DNA from: PHAA01 sp034927445
GTDB taxonomy: Bacteria; Bacillota; Syntrophomonadia; Syntrophomonadales; Syntrophomonadaceae
Direction: 5' to 3'
Assembly: GCA_034927445.1 (NCBI GenBank)
Contig: JAYFPZ010000004.1
Coordinates: 53,233 to 117,232 of the forward strand
Length of the DNA stretch: 64,000 nucleotides
A program made the position numbers and the translations under genes. The notes below the pieces were generated by a model. That model was given only the letters and a program-made list of their open reading frames with translations. It made no database searches and was not told the origin of the DNA. Below, piece after piece: positions 33,999 through 43,233 of the stretch (positions are counted from its first letter, which is position 1; every line of letters starts with the position of its first letter).

Positions 33999-35029
33999 TA
34001 AAAAACCACATCCCTCATTACGTAACTGGCTAATAGTTTGGGGTTGGCCACTTCGATGTCATCCGGTACGTTCTGACCGTTGGTTATATATGCTATAGGC
34101 ATCCCCGTATAGTAGGCAGCATTGATGATTGATCCCGGGGCAACAGTTTCGTCAAGCTTGGAAATAATGATCTGAGAGTAGGCAATAAGTTTATAATCAT
34201 TGATAATCTGGAGCATATCCCTTTTTTGGGTGGTCGCATTCATCACCAGATAGATCTCCGCAGAATCCAGCACGTCCAGGAAGGACTTCAACTCCGCCAA
34301 CTGATAGAGATTCTTGGAAGGCCGACCGGTTGTGTCAATGAGAATAAGGTCTTTATCGTTGTTTCTTACAACCGCCTCGCGCAGTTCATCCGGAGACATT
34401 ACGATATCCACCGAGGCGCCGATTATATCGCCGTATATCTTCATTTGTTCAATCGCACCTACTCTAAAAGTATCTATGCTTATGAAAGCGATTTTGAAAC
34501 TGTTGAACAACGAATAGATGGCGCCAATTTTAGCCAGGGTAGTGGTCTTGCCCACACCCGGCGAACCTACAAAAACCATAATTTTGGTCCTTAAGTTGCT
34601 GGGGTTGACCGGCTTAAACATCGAAACAAGCCTGTCCTGAATTTCTTGTTTTATCTCGTCCTTATTCCGGTTCAAGGCCAGGTCTTTAACCACTAAATCA
34701 ACAACCTGCTCATCGATCTCTAAATTAATCAGGCTTTGCTTTATGGCATTCAACTCCGAGCTATAGTCAATTTTAGGTTCAGGCTGGGGGGCCGGCTCGG
34801 AAAATTGGGTCAAAAGGTTGCGGATATATCCTAATTCCTCTTTGACCACGTTTACCTCTTCCTTTTCCAGGACCGCGGTCACTTCGAGCTTGGGCGGTAT
34901 AAACCATCCCCGCAGGCCTTTTTCTCTGACCTTATGAGTGCTGACAATGATTGCATCCGGGCCTAAATCCCTCTTGATCCGAATCAAAGCCTCTTTCATG
35001 TTTCTTACTACATATCGTTTAATGTTCAT
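33998..35029 (-). CDS. flhF: SRP-type GTPase FlhF
   Basis: 343 residues. N-terminal B domain, then NG domain with P-loop GSPGVGKTTTLAKIG, ISIDTFRVGAIEQ, DTTGRPSK and the G4-like SKLDE. Determines the site of flagellar assembly. It overlaps flhA by 11 nt and flhG by 1 nt. Confidence 0.95.
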   Translation of the reverse strand: MNIKRYVVRNMKEALIRIKRDLGPDAIIVSTHKVREKGLRGWFIPPKLEVTAVLEKEEVNVVKEELGYIRNLLTQFSEPAPQPEPKIDYSSELNAIKQSLINLEIDEQVVDLVVKDLALNRNKDEIKQEIQDRLVSMFKPVNPSNLRTKIMVFVGSPGVGKTTTLAKIGAIYSLFNSFKIAFISIDTFRVGAIEQMKIYGDIIGASVDIVMSPDELREAVVRNNDKDLILIDTTGRPSKNLYQLAELKSFLDVLDSAEIYLVMNATTQKRDMLQIINDYKLIAYSQIIISKLDETVAPGSIINAAYYTGMPIAYITNGQNVPDDIEVANPKLLASYVMRDVVF

Positions 35030-37094
35030 TTGACATCACCGAACCTTTGATTTCTACATCCAAATCCGGGTTTAATTCGTTGATCGCCAATACTGCAATC
35101 TGCGGTTTAAATCGTTCTATCAAGCGCCGCAAAGGCAGTCTGACTCTGGAGGAACATACGATTACCATAGGCAAACCCAGCAGTATAAATTGCTTTTCCA
35201 GTTTTTCCAGCTGCTCCAATATATACTGGGTCAAATCGGGAGAGATAGCCGGATAACTCCCCTGGGTCGAGTTTTGAATGGAGTCGCTCAATTGCGATTC
35301 CAACAGGGAATCAATCGTTACAATGGTGATTTTCCCATCAACTGAATACTGTTTGCTGATATTACGCATAAGTGCCTGTCGGCTGCACTCCACCAGATAA
35401 TCAGTGTTCTTCGAAATTCTGGCGGCATCCGCCAGGGCCTCCAGGATCGTTTCCAGATCCCGGATAGATATTTTTTCTTTTAACAGGCTCTGAATTACCT
35501 TTTGAATATCACCCACCAGCAGCTGATTGGGCACCAGGTCATTGACCAGAGCTTCGTTGTTCTGCTTGACCATATCCAGCAAATCCTGCACATCTTGCCG
35601 GGACAGGATTTCATGCGCATAGGATTTAATGAATTCGGTTAAATGAGTAATCAGTACGGTAGAGGCGTCAACCACGGTAAAGCTCTCCATCTCAGCCATT
35701 TCTTTGTTTTCTTCTCTGATCCACCAGGCGGGAAGCCCGAAGGTGGGTTCAACCGTTTTCAAGCCATCTATTTCCGCCTCATTGTCATCGGGGTTCATCG
35801 CCAGATAATAATTGGGCATCAGTTCTCCTCCGGTAATATCCACCCCCCTGATTTTAAAGCGGTATACATTGGGATTCAGCTGCAGATTGTCGCGTATGCG
35901 GATCGGACGAACATATATGCCCATTTCCAAAGCGCATTGTTTTCTTACCGCCGCCAGGCGGTTCAGCAAATCTCCGCCGTTGTTTTCGTCGATCAGGGAG
36001 ATCAGGTTGTAGCCGATCTCAATCTCCAGGGGGTCGACCCGGAACAGATTCAATATATTTTCAGGTTCCCGGCTGGCAGGCCGTGTACTCTCCTGGGAGG
36101 CTTTAATCTGCTCGTTTTGTACTTCTTCTTTATTGAGGGTATAAGCGATATAAGCCATACCGCCTGACAAAATTATAAAAGGCAGAAAGGGCAATCCCGG
36201 TATAATGGCCAAAACCAGCAAGATGCCCGAAGCCAGTCCTATGGCCCGGGGGAACTTGCCGATTTGGCCGCTGAGGTCAAGACCAAAGCTATGCCCGGTT
36301 TCCGCTCGGGTAACTATGATGCCGGTGGCCGTTGAAGCCAGCAAGGCAGGTATCTGCGCTACCAGGCCCTCCCCTATGGTCAGCAAGGTGTAAATCTGCA
36401 TAGCCTCGACGGCCGGCATCCCTTTTTGCCAGGTGCCGATTATTATCCCGCCGATAATGTTTATCAGAGCTATACCAATGCCGGCAATAGCATCTCCCTT
36501 GACAAATTTGCTGGCGCCATCCATGGAACCAAAAAAACTTGCTTCTCTCTGCAGTTTTAAGCGTCTTTCTTTGGCCTCCTGCTCGGTAATCATTCCGGCA
36601 CTCAGATCGGCATCAATGCTCATTTGTTTGCCGGGCATGGCATCGAGGGCAAACCGGGCGGCCACCTCGGCGGTTCTTCCCGCCCCATTGGTTATAACCA
36701 CAAATTGGACCAGGGTTATGATCAGAAATATTACCGCTCCTACTACATAATTGCCGCCGACTACGAATTTCCCGAAGGAATCAATGATCTCGCCGGCATC
36801 CGCATTGTTTAATATACAACGGGTGGCGGATATATCTAGGGACAGCCGGAAAAGGGTAACCACCAGTAAAAGGGTAGGGAATATCGACATCTGCAGCGGT
36901 TCGGTTATAAATAATGACATCAGCAGCATGATCAAACCGCTGGCGAGGCTGCAAGCCAATAATACATCCAAAACCGGTGTCGGCATGGGGATAATAATAA
37001 TCCCTACAATAGCCACAATTGCAGCGGCCACGATAATATCGCTATTGCCCCTCAACTTAAAGTTCTTCAGAATATTGTTACTGTATTGGACCAT
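35019..37094 (-). CDS. flhA: Flagellar export apparatus protein FlhA
   Basis: 691 residues, full length. The N-terminal 310 residues hold eight membrane helices and the FHIPEP-region motifs (FALDAMPGKQMSIDADLSAG); the C-terminal cytoplasmic part (340-691) forms the nonameric ring that receives export substrates. It overlaps flhB by 17 nt. Confidence 0.97.
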   Translation of the reverse strand: MVQYSNNILKNFKLRGNSDIIVAAAIVAIVGIIIIPMPTPVLDVLLACSLASGLIMLLMSLFITEPLQMSIFPTLLLVVTLFRLSLDISATRCILNNADAGEIIDSFGKFVVGGNYVVGAVIFLIITLVQFVVITNGAGRTAEVAARFALDAMPGKQMSIDADLSAGMITEQEAKERRLKLQREASFFGSMDGASKFVKGDAIAGIGIALINIIGGIIIGTWQKGMPAVEAMQIYTLLTIGEGLVAQIPALLASTATGIIVTRAETGHSFGLDLSGQIGKFPRAIGLASGILLVLAIIPGLPFLPFIILSGGMAYIAYTLNKEEVQNEQIKASQESTRPASREPENILNLFRVDPLEIEIGYNLISLIDENNGGDLLNRLAAVRKQCALEMGIYVRPIRIRDNLQLNPNVYRFKIRGVDITGGELMPNYYLAMNPDDNEAEIDGLKTVEPTFGLPAWWIREENKEMAEMESFTVVDASTVLITHLTEFIKSYAHEILSRQDVQDLLDMVKQNNEALVNDLVPNQLLVGDIQKVIQSLLKEKISIRDLETILEALADAARISKNTDYLVECSRQALMRNISKQYSVDGKITIVTIDSLLESQLSDSIQNSTQGSYPAISPDLTQYILEQLEKLEKQFILLGLPMVIVCSSRVRLPLRRLIERFKPQIAVLAINELNPDLDVEIKGSVMSNEH

Positions 37095-38301
37095 TCCCTG
37101 CTCCTCTGTTTCTTCTCTGCATATAGATTGCGGCCAAGATCCCGGCTACAGCCCTGTATAACTCCACCGGCACATAGTCGCCAATATCGGATCCGTTATA
37201 CAAGGAACGGGCCAGGGGCTTGTCTTCCACCACGGGGATATTGTGTTCAGCCGCCTTTTCCTTAATCTTTTCAGCGATAAAGCCTGCGCCTTTGGCTATG
37301 ATTTGCGGAGCCTGCATAGTATTCTCGTCGTATTTCAAAGCCACTGCCAGGTGAGTAGGATTGGTTATAACTACCGTAGCTTCAGGAACGCTTTGGATCA
37401 TGCGCCGCATGGCAAACATCCGCTGCTTTTCTCTCATCCTGGATTTAATAAAAGGATCTCCTTCAGTCTGTTTCATTTCAGTTTTGACTTCATATTTTGA
37501 CATTTTCAAATTCTGAGCAAACTGCCATCTTTGAAAAATAAAATCAAGTACGGCGATTACCAGATAAACCATACCTGCAACTATGCAGACTTTAAAAGTG
37601 ACTTTGACTAGATAGCTTATCATAGCCCCGGTACTCATATTGGGCAATACCAACAGACTCGAATATTCAGCCTTGACCTGGTCGTATATAACCAGCGTTA
37701 TGACTGTCAATTTGAGCAGGGTTTTCATAAAATCAAACAAAGCTCTTTTGGATAATATCCGCTTTAATCCCTCCAGGGGATTTATATGACTTAACTTGGG
37801 GGTTATGGCCTCGCTGGACATCACCCAGCCCACCTGGAGAAAATTCGCCAACAAACCTATAAATACTCCCATCGCCAATATGGGGGCCATTATTTTGAAA
37901 CACGCATACAAAGTATATTTGTACACCCTGATAAATTGGCTGGCATCCAGGGCTGAAGTCATTTCCCTCACCATGATGTTCTGCACATAACCAAGGATAC
38001 TCAGTCCCATATAGCCCCGGGTTATATAAATAACCGCAATAATCGCCATTACTACCAGGGCCGCGTTTAGATCCGCACTTTTGGCCACCTGTCCTTTTTT
38101 CCTGGCCTCTTGCCTGCGGTGAGGGGTCGCAGCTTCTGTCTTCTCTTCCGTAGCAGCCAAAAACATCCAGGGGGGAAAGAGCTTTTCACCCGCCAATCCT
38201 GCCGGGCTTATACTAAATTGCAGCTGTCCCTGCTTTAACCCTGGCCCGGCAGCGGTCAGAATTAACAGACTGATAAGTAGACAGAGGTTGCAAGCATCCA
38301 T
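37078..38301 (-). CDS. flhB: Flagellar export switch protein FlhB with N-terminal extension
   Basis: 407 residues. Core features: TEEKTEAATPHRRQEARKKG, four membrane helices, and the self-cleavage site NPTH (VITNPTHLAVALKY) in the C-terminal domain. The first 48 residues, including a hydrophobic stretch (LCLLISLLILTAAG), precede the place where FlhB normally begins. The start codon overlaps the fliR stop (TAATG) and no internal ATG has a well-placed ribosome site, so the extension may be real. Cleaved FlhB switches export from hook to filament proteins. Confidence 0.94.
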   Translation of the reverse strand: MDACNLCLLISLLILTAAGPGLKQGQLQFSISPAGLAGEKLFPPWMFLAATEEKTEAATPHRRQEARKKGQVAKSADLNAALVVMAIIAVIYITRGYMGLSILGYVQNIMVREMTSALDASQFIRVYKYTLYACFKIMAPILAMGVFIGLLANFLQVGWVMSSEAITPKLSHINPLEGLKRILSKRALFDFMKTLLKLTVITLVIYDQVKAEYSSLLVLPNMSTGAMISYLVKVTFKVCIVAGMVYLVIAVLDFIFQRWQFAQNLKMSKYEVKTEMKQTEGDPFIKSRMREKQRMFAMRRMIQSVPEATVVITNPTHLAVALKYDENTMQAPQIIAKGAGFIAEKIKEKAAEHNIPVVEDKPLARSLYNGSDIGDYVPVELYRAVAGILAAIYMQRRNRGAGNGPIQ

Positions 38302-39065
38302 TATTTAATCATATCCATAATAAGAATCAGATCTTTTTCCATCAGGTTTATTACGATATTTACCAGTGCGGTCATTACCGGAAGCACTGCGATTATGGTC
38401 AGCATTCCCAAACCGGTTTTTAGAGGAAAACTGAGTAGAAAAACATTTAACTGCGGCACGGTTCGGGCCATTATCCCCAGAGCGATGTCGCAGACCAGAA
38501 ATGCCACAATAAATGGCGCCGCCATTCTGATTCCCAGGGAAAACATTTCAATGAACATTTGGAGCACGGCAGTTACAAAAGTCGTTTTAAAAACCGCACC
38601 TGCTACCGGAATCAAGGTATAGCTGTAGGATATGGCCATTAACAGGCGATGATGCCCGTCAACCGCTAAAAACAGTAATATCTGCAGCATATACATGAAT
38701 TCCGCGACCAAGGTGATACTGGTATTGTTTTGCGGGTCAACAATTGCTGCCATGGCAAAACCCATTTGGCTGTCAATCAACTCCCCGCCAATCCTAATGG
38801 CGGTAAAGGTCAGGACGGCCGTGTAACCCAGAATCAAGCCTACTACTACTTCTTTGATTATCAAAATGGCATAACTTATCAGATCCATGGGAATATCAGC
38901 CATGGTTGGCAGGGTGGGCAGCAGGAGCAGGGTTACGAAAACAGCCAGCCCCACCTTGAGCAGGTTAGGGGTATGCTTGATTGAAAAAAATGGGGCCAGT
39001 GACATGAATGACGCTATTCGGGCTAAAACCAGGAAACCCCACGGCAAGCTCTCCCATCCCGGCAC
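38301..39065 (-). CDS. fliR: Flagellar export protein FliR
   Basis: 254 residues, six membrane helices, with the family pattern LVLARIASFMSLAPFF near the N-terminus. Part of the export gate with FliP and FliQ. 12 nt after fliQ; stop overlaps flhB start. Confidence 0.95.
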   Translation of the reverse strand: MPGWESLPWGFLVLARIASFMSLAPFFSIKHTPNLLKVGLAVFVTLLLLPTLPTMADIPMDLISYAILIIKEVVVGLILGYTAVLTFTAIRIGGELIDSQMGFAMAAIVDPQNNTSITLVAEFMYMLQILLFLAVDGHHRLLMAISYSYTLIPVAGAVFKTTFVTAVLQMFIEMFSLGIRMAAPFIVAFLVCDIALGIMARTVPQLNVFLLSFPLKTGLGMLTIIAVLPVMTALVNIVINLMEKDLILIMDMIK

Positions 39066-39077
39066 GCTTATTCCCCC

Positions 39078-39347
39078 TTACTTAATCACGGCACTTAAAT
39101 TACCCAGGATATTAACGGCAAACCCGGTTATAACATTAATCATCCAGGGACCAAAAATAAGCAAAGATACTAATATGGCAATTAATTTAGGAACAAAGGT
39201 TAAGGTTTGTTCCTGAATCTGGGTTACAGCCTGGAAGATACTAATGACCAGCCCTACCGCCAGCCCTATGAGCAGGGGAGGTGCGGCCAACAGCAATGAC
39301 GTCCATATCGTTTGGCGGGCCAGGCTGATAACCATTTCAGGCGACAA
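39078..39347 (-). CDS. fliQ: Flagellar export protein FliQ
   Basis: 89 residues, two membrane helices forming the typical hairpin (LLLAAPPLLIGLAVGLVISIFQAVTQIQEQT). Export gate subunit between fliP and fliR. Confidence 0.96.
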   Translation of the reverse strand: MSPEMVISLARQTIWTSLLLAAPPLLIGLAVGLVISIFQAVTQIQEQTLTFVPKLIAILVSLLIFGPWMINVITGFAVNILGNLSAVIK

Positions 39348-39395
39348 TTAAAACACATCCCAAAATTAAAATTAACACTACGGTTGACTCCCGTA

Positions 39396-40160
39396 TCAGC
39401 GTATACTTTCCATTAATGATTTGACTACCAGATACCAGCCATCGGTCATAACAAAGAGCAGCACCTTAAACGGCAGCGCAATCATGACCGGCGAGACCAT
39501 AAACATACCCATGGACATAAGGGTGCTGGCGACTACAATATCAATAACCAAAAAGGGCAGGAAAATATAAAAACCCATCTGAAATGCCGTTTTCAGTTCA
39601 CTAATAGTGAAGGCAGGAATGAGGGTGCTCATTGATACCTCCTCATTGCTGGCCGGCGGCTCGGTCTTGGACATACTTATAAAAAGGGCCAGATCCTTTT
39701 CCCGGGTCTGTTTTAGCATAAAACTTTTGAGCGGAGCGGAGGCCCGGTCAAGCGCTTCGGTCTGGCCTATTTCTCCTGCCATATAGGGGTCAACCGCCTG
39801 GGTGTTGATATCCTGGTAAACGGGTGCCATGGTAAAAAAGGTCAGGAACAGGGCCAAGCCAATCAACACTTGATTAGGCGGAATCTGTTGAGTTCCCAGG
39901 GCATTGCGTACAAAGGCCAAAACGATTACGATCCGGGTAAATGAGGTCATCATTATCAGGATTGCCGGCGCCAGGCTCAAAACCGTCAGAATTGTAAGCA
40001 GCTTTATCGTATCGACGACTTCCTGAGGATTGTCGGTATTTCTAACCTGCAAATCAATATTGGGAATGGGAGCGGCCGCAACCGACTGAACCTTGATCAG
40101 GCATACAAACAAACCCACCAGCAGGGGTATGCCCAATATATAACCCATTTTCTTATTCAT
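39396..40160 (-). CDS. fliP: Flagellar export protein FliP
   Basis: 254 residues from ATG 40160, which overlaps the fliO stop (ATGA) and has AAGGGAAG upstream. Signal sequence (LLVGLFVCLIKVQSVAAAP) followed by the conserved core MMTSFTRIVIVLAFVRNALGTQQ and four membrane helices. Builds the pore of the export gate. Confidence 0.96.
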   Translation of the reverse strand: MNKKMGYILGIPLLVGLFVCLIKVQSVAAAPIPNIDLQVRNTDNPQEVVDTIKLLTILTVLSLAPAILIMMTSFTRIVIVLAFVRNALGTQQIPPNQVLIGLALFLTFFTMAPVYQDINTQAVDPYMAGEIGQTEALDRASAPLKSFMLKQTREKDLALFISMSKTEPPASNEEVSMSTLIPAFTISELKTAFQMGFYIFLPFLVIDIVVASTLMSMGMFMVSPVMIALPFKVLLFVMTDGWYLVVKSLMESIR

Positions 40161-40489
40161 TGCCGCCACTTCCCTTGAAAAATTCTGTTTAAGGTATCAT
40201 TCAGATTGAGCTGTAACTCCTGGGGTTCTGCTTCCTGGTAATTTTCAAGGGGTTTTATCACATTGATTTCATGTTCAGTTGCACTGATCAGCAAATATTC
40301 ATCTCCGGCTTTAACAATATTGAGGGTGCCTTTAGGCTGTAAGACCACCTGCTCCAACAGCCTTAAATTTCCCCGGTTATGGGCATAGTTTTTAGCCACT
40401 CCATATTTGATCAATATATAGGCCAGCAATAAAACCAGCGGCAGACAAACAATAATGCGTATGATTGCTTCCCATAAACTCCATTCCAA
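40157..40489 (-). CDS. fliO: Flagellar biosynthesis protein FliO
   Basis: 110 residues: one membrane helix (8-30) and a cytoplasmic part with the FliO-type LRLLEQVVLQPKGTLNIVKAGD. It helps FliP assemble. The position between fliN and fliP supports the call. Confidence 0.88.
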   Translation of the reverse strand: MEWSLWEAIIRIIVCLPLVLLLAYILIKYGVAKNYAHNRGNLRLLEQVVLQPKGTLNIVKAGDEYLLISATEHEINVIKPLENYQEAEPQELQLNLNDTLNRIFQGKWRQ

Positions 40490-40490
40490 A

Positions 40491-40883
40491 TTACTTGGCT
40501 CCCCTGCTCCAGATTTCCTCGTCCCTGCTGAAAGAACTTATTCTAATCCCCAACACTTCGTTTAATACCAATACTTCTCCATGCGCCAGCCATACGTTGT
40601 TGATCTTTACATCCACGGTGTCGCCCGCTATTCGGTTTAGCGGCAGCACCTGTTCTTCGTGTAAATTCAGAACTTCTCTGAGGCTGATAGAAGCGGTCCC
40701 CAGTTCAACCTTGAACTCAAGCTCTACGTCATTTAAGAAATTGATATTTTCACGAGTCTCCTCCACCTTTGGTGGCGTAAAACGGGTAAATTGGGCCTTT
40801 TTAACCTTGGGACCGCTGCTTTGGTCGTCCCCCAAATTGAGCAGGGATTCAATTTGTTCTTCCGTGAAATTTTGAAAACTCAT
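40491..40883 (-). CDS. fliN: Flagellar switch protein FliN (short SpoA protein)
   Basis: 130 residues: a variable N-terminus and a C-terminal SpoA domain (45-125) with the pattern VELEFKVELGTASISLREVL and VLVLNEVLGIRI. It forms the base of the C-ring. FliY at 28611 also ends in a SpoA domain, so the two could replace each other or co-assemble. It lies 1 nt before fliO. Confidence 0.88.
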   Translation of the reverse strand: MSFQNFTEEQIESLLNLGDDQSSGPKVKKAQFTRFTPPKVEETRENINFLNDVELEFKVELGTASISLREVLNLHEEQVLPLNRIAGDTVDVKINNVWLAHGEVLVLNEVLGIRISSFSRDEEIWSRGAK

Positions 40884-40894
40884 AACCTCATCCC

Positions 40895-41338
40895 TTACTG
40901 AACCAGTAGTTCTTCAAAATACAATCCCGTTACCTTCCCCGTCTGTAAGCGCGAATTTATTTCATCCAGCAATGTTTGTTTAAGCGCTTCTAGCTGCTGG
41001 GGGTCCTCAAAGGTTTTGGCCTGGGTACTGCGCAGTACCTTTAAAACCGCGTCCTTGACTTTGTACATGGAGGCCCCCAGTTCCTCGGTGAGCTTCTCGT
41101 CAGAATATTCCAAAGTTATAGTCGTTTTTAGATACCGGTTGCCGCCGATATCTGCTAAATTTACAGTCATGCTTGGCAAGGTGGCACTCTTCATATTCTT
41201 CGGGGATACTGCCGCCGATTGCTGGGCCATAAAAGTAAAATAAACAAATACCGAAGCAGCAATGCACAGCATTGATACCATCAACGCTATCCATTTAATT
41301 TTGCTGTCGTTCTTTCCAGGTTGTTGTTCATCAGCCAC
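40895..41338 (-). CDS. fliL: Flagellar basal body-associated protein FliL
   Basis: 147 residues with one N-terminal membrane helix (16-38) and an extracytoplasmic FliL domain (YLKTTITLEYSDEKL, GLYFEELLVQ). Supports stator function. GTG start. In many Firmicutes flbD and motAB lie just upstream of fliL; here they do not. Confidence 0.92.
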   Translation of the reverse strand: MADEQQPGKNDSKIKWIALMVSMLCIAASVFVYFTFMAQQSAAVSPKNMKSATLPSMTVNLADIGGNRYLKTTITLEYSDEKLTEELGASMYKVKDAVLKVLRSTQAKTFEDPQQLEALKQTLLDEINSRLQTGKVTGLYFEELLVQ

Positions 41339-41452
41339 GTTTAATCTGCACCCTCTTTACTGCAATTCTGTCCGGCAACTACGGAAGAACTACCCGCCCG
41401 GGGCAGCAACTGCCTTACCGGCAGCTAGTTCCATCCGTATTCCGGCTCGATT

Positions 41453-42265
41453 TTATCGTTTAAGATTAATCAATTCCTGCAGCATTTCATCAGCTGTCCG
41501 GATCGTTCTGGAATTGGCCTGATATCCTCTCTCCGTGATTATCATATCTACGAATTCCTGAGCCAAATCCACATTTGACATTTCCAGTGCCCCCGATATC
41601 AATGATCCGGTTGTATCGGTGCTCGGGGCGGTATGGTCCGCCGCTCCCGAGGCTGGGCTTTCAGTGTACATATTTTCACCCGCCTTGGTCAGTCCCTGGG
41701 CATTGGGAAAGGTTGCAATACCTATTTTCTCAGTGAGAGTAACCGGGGCGCCGCTGGCATCGATATAGGAAATGGTTCCATCCGGACTGATGCTGGGACT
41801 GCTGCCGGGAATAGTAATCGGAGTCCCAGCATCGTCGCAGACCAGCATGCCATTGGCGGAGTTCACCAGACTGCCGTCATTGTCCACCATGAACGCCCCC
41901 GCCCGGCTATAATGGTAAGTGCTATTAGCAACGTCGGTGGCGTCTTGCAAGATAAAATATCCCTCTCCCTGAATCATCAGGTCGGTAGCTTTGCCGGTGG
42001 TAGTGGGGGCGCCCTGGGTATGAATATTGGTTATCGCCCCCACCATAACCCCCATGCCGATTTGCTGAGGATTTATGCCGCCTACGTCATCAGCGGCCAC
42101 GCCGGCTTGTCCGCCTGACAAAGTCTGGCTTAACATGTCCTGAAAGGTAACCTGGCCCTTTTTAAAACCAGTCGTGTTAACATTGGCGATATTGTTGGCT
42201 ACTACGTCCATCTTGATCTGATGGGTCTGCAACCCCGATACTCCAGAGTAAAGAGCTCTCATCAT
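41453..42265 (-). CDS. flgE: Flagellar hook protein FlgE (short form)
   Basis: 270 residues. N-terminal MMRALYSGVSGLQTHQIKMD and NIANVNTTGFKKGQVTF; C-terminal EFVDMIITERGYQANSRTI. It follows flgD and the flagellar operon protein, as hook genes do in Firmicutes, where the hook protein is of this short type. FlgG is the alternative name that automatic annotation may give. Confidence 0.87.
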   Translation of the reverse strand: MMRALYSGVSGLQTHQIKMDVVANNIANVNTTGFKKGQVTFQDMLSQTLSGGQAGVAADDVGGINPQQIGMGVMVGAITNIHTQGAPTTTGKATDLMIQGEGYFILQDATDVANSTYHYSRAGAFMVDNDGSLVNSANGMLVCDDAGTPITIPGSSPSISPDGTISYIDASGAPVTLTEKIGIATFPNAQGLTKAGENMYTESPASGAADHTAPSTDTTGSLISGALEMSNVDLAQEFVDMIITERGYQANSRTIRTADEMLQELINLKR

Positions 42266-42352
42266 AATTTTTCGACCTCCCTAATTAATAAAATTGATTT
42301 ACAATTCTGTGGTCCGGGAACAGACTGCAAGGCTTCCTCAGCGAGGTCCGGC

Positions 42353-42739
42353 CTATACAATCACTGCACTGTCAATATTGGTAAAGACATTGTCCTTCAT
42401 CCTGGGACCGTCAACCACGGTTATTACAGTCCGATTGTTAATGCTCACTATAAAAGCCATATCATCCAGCACGATGCAAGACTCCCGGGAACCCTTGCTT
42501 TCGGCTTTATCCACCGCACTATTCAGCTTGTCCAATTGCTCGGCCGAAACCTGAATACGGTTTTGCTCCAGCCTTTTCAAACAATGGCTGCTGAATTTGA
42601 TTCCCTCGGCCGGCAGTTGCCGGTGTAATAGTTCTTTAAAGGACGGTCCGGTTTCGGTTTTGGGGACATTAATTTGGTTCCGGCTAACCGGAGGTTCCGG
42701 TAAAAGTGGATAATACTGATTTATCTTGGTCAAGGTCAA
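42353..42739 (-). CDS. Flagellar operon protein (TIGR02530 type)
   Basis: 128 residues. C-terminal conserved block FSSHCLKRLEQNRIQVSAEQ...FIVSINNRTVITVVDG, characteristic of the TIGR02530 family found between flgD and flgE in Firmicutes. Function unknown, probably in hook assembly. TTG start with GAGG 7 nt upstream, overlapping the flgD stop. Confidence 0.88.
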   Translation of the reverse strand: MTLTKINQYYPLLPEPPVSRNQINVPKTETGPSFKELLHRQLPAEGIKFSSHCLKRLEQNRIQVSAEQLDKLNSAVDKAESKGSRESCIVLDDMAFIVSINNRTVITVVDGPRMKDNVFTNIDSAVIV

Positions 42740-43221
42740 ATCACTTCCTCAGCCTCATTGGGGGCTTCCGCCAAACCTATGTTGGTTATGGCGCTTAGCG
42801 GAACCGATTCCCCGGCAACCATGGCATAGGGTATGGAATTCTCAATATAAATTGATTCAACCGTACCGGTAATCTCCCGGCCCTCCACCTCGGCGGCTAT
42901 ACTCTTGCCGATCAAGGCTGCGGCCTGGCTCACTACCATTGATTGGCTCAGACTGGCCTGAACATACATATAGCTTTGCAGGTTTTCGCTCAGGGACTCA
43001 AAGGATGAACTCATATTCTGCATCTGCTCCAGAGAGCTGAAGGAAGCCAGCTGAGCGATAAAATCCTTGTTATCCATGGGATCGGTCGGGTCTTGGTACT
43101 GCAATTCGGCCGCCAGAATTCTTAAAAAATCGTATTTGTCCAATTGCTGCGTAATGTCGCCGGTCGAAACCGTCGATGCCGCTGCAGCAGCAGTATTCTG
43201 TACACCTGTAACGGAAGCCAT
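42736..43221 (-). CDS. flgD: Flagellar hook-cap scaffolding protein FlgD
   Basis: 161 residues, N-terminal domain type: DKYDFLRILAAELQYQDPTDPMDNKDFIAQLASFSSLEQM is the signature (given here across the conserved block at residues 28-67). It lacks the larger C-terminal Ig-like domains of enterobacterial FlgD, as is common in Firmicutes. It caps the growing hook. Confidence 0.93.
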   Translation of the reverse strand: MASVTGVQNTAAAAASTVSTGDITQQLDKYDFLRILAAELQYQDPTDPMDNKDFIAQLASFSSLEQMQNMSSSFESLSENLQSYMYVQASLSQSMVVSQAAALIGKSIAAEVEGREITGTVESIYIENSIPYAMVAGESVPLSAITNIGLAEAPNEAEEVI

Positions 43222-43233
43222 TAAACTCCCCCC

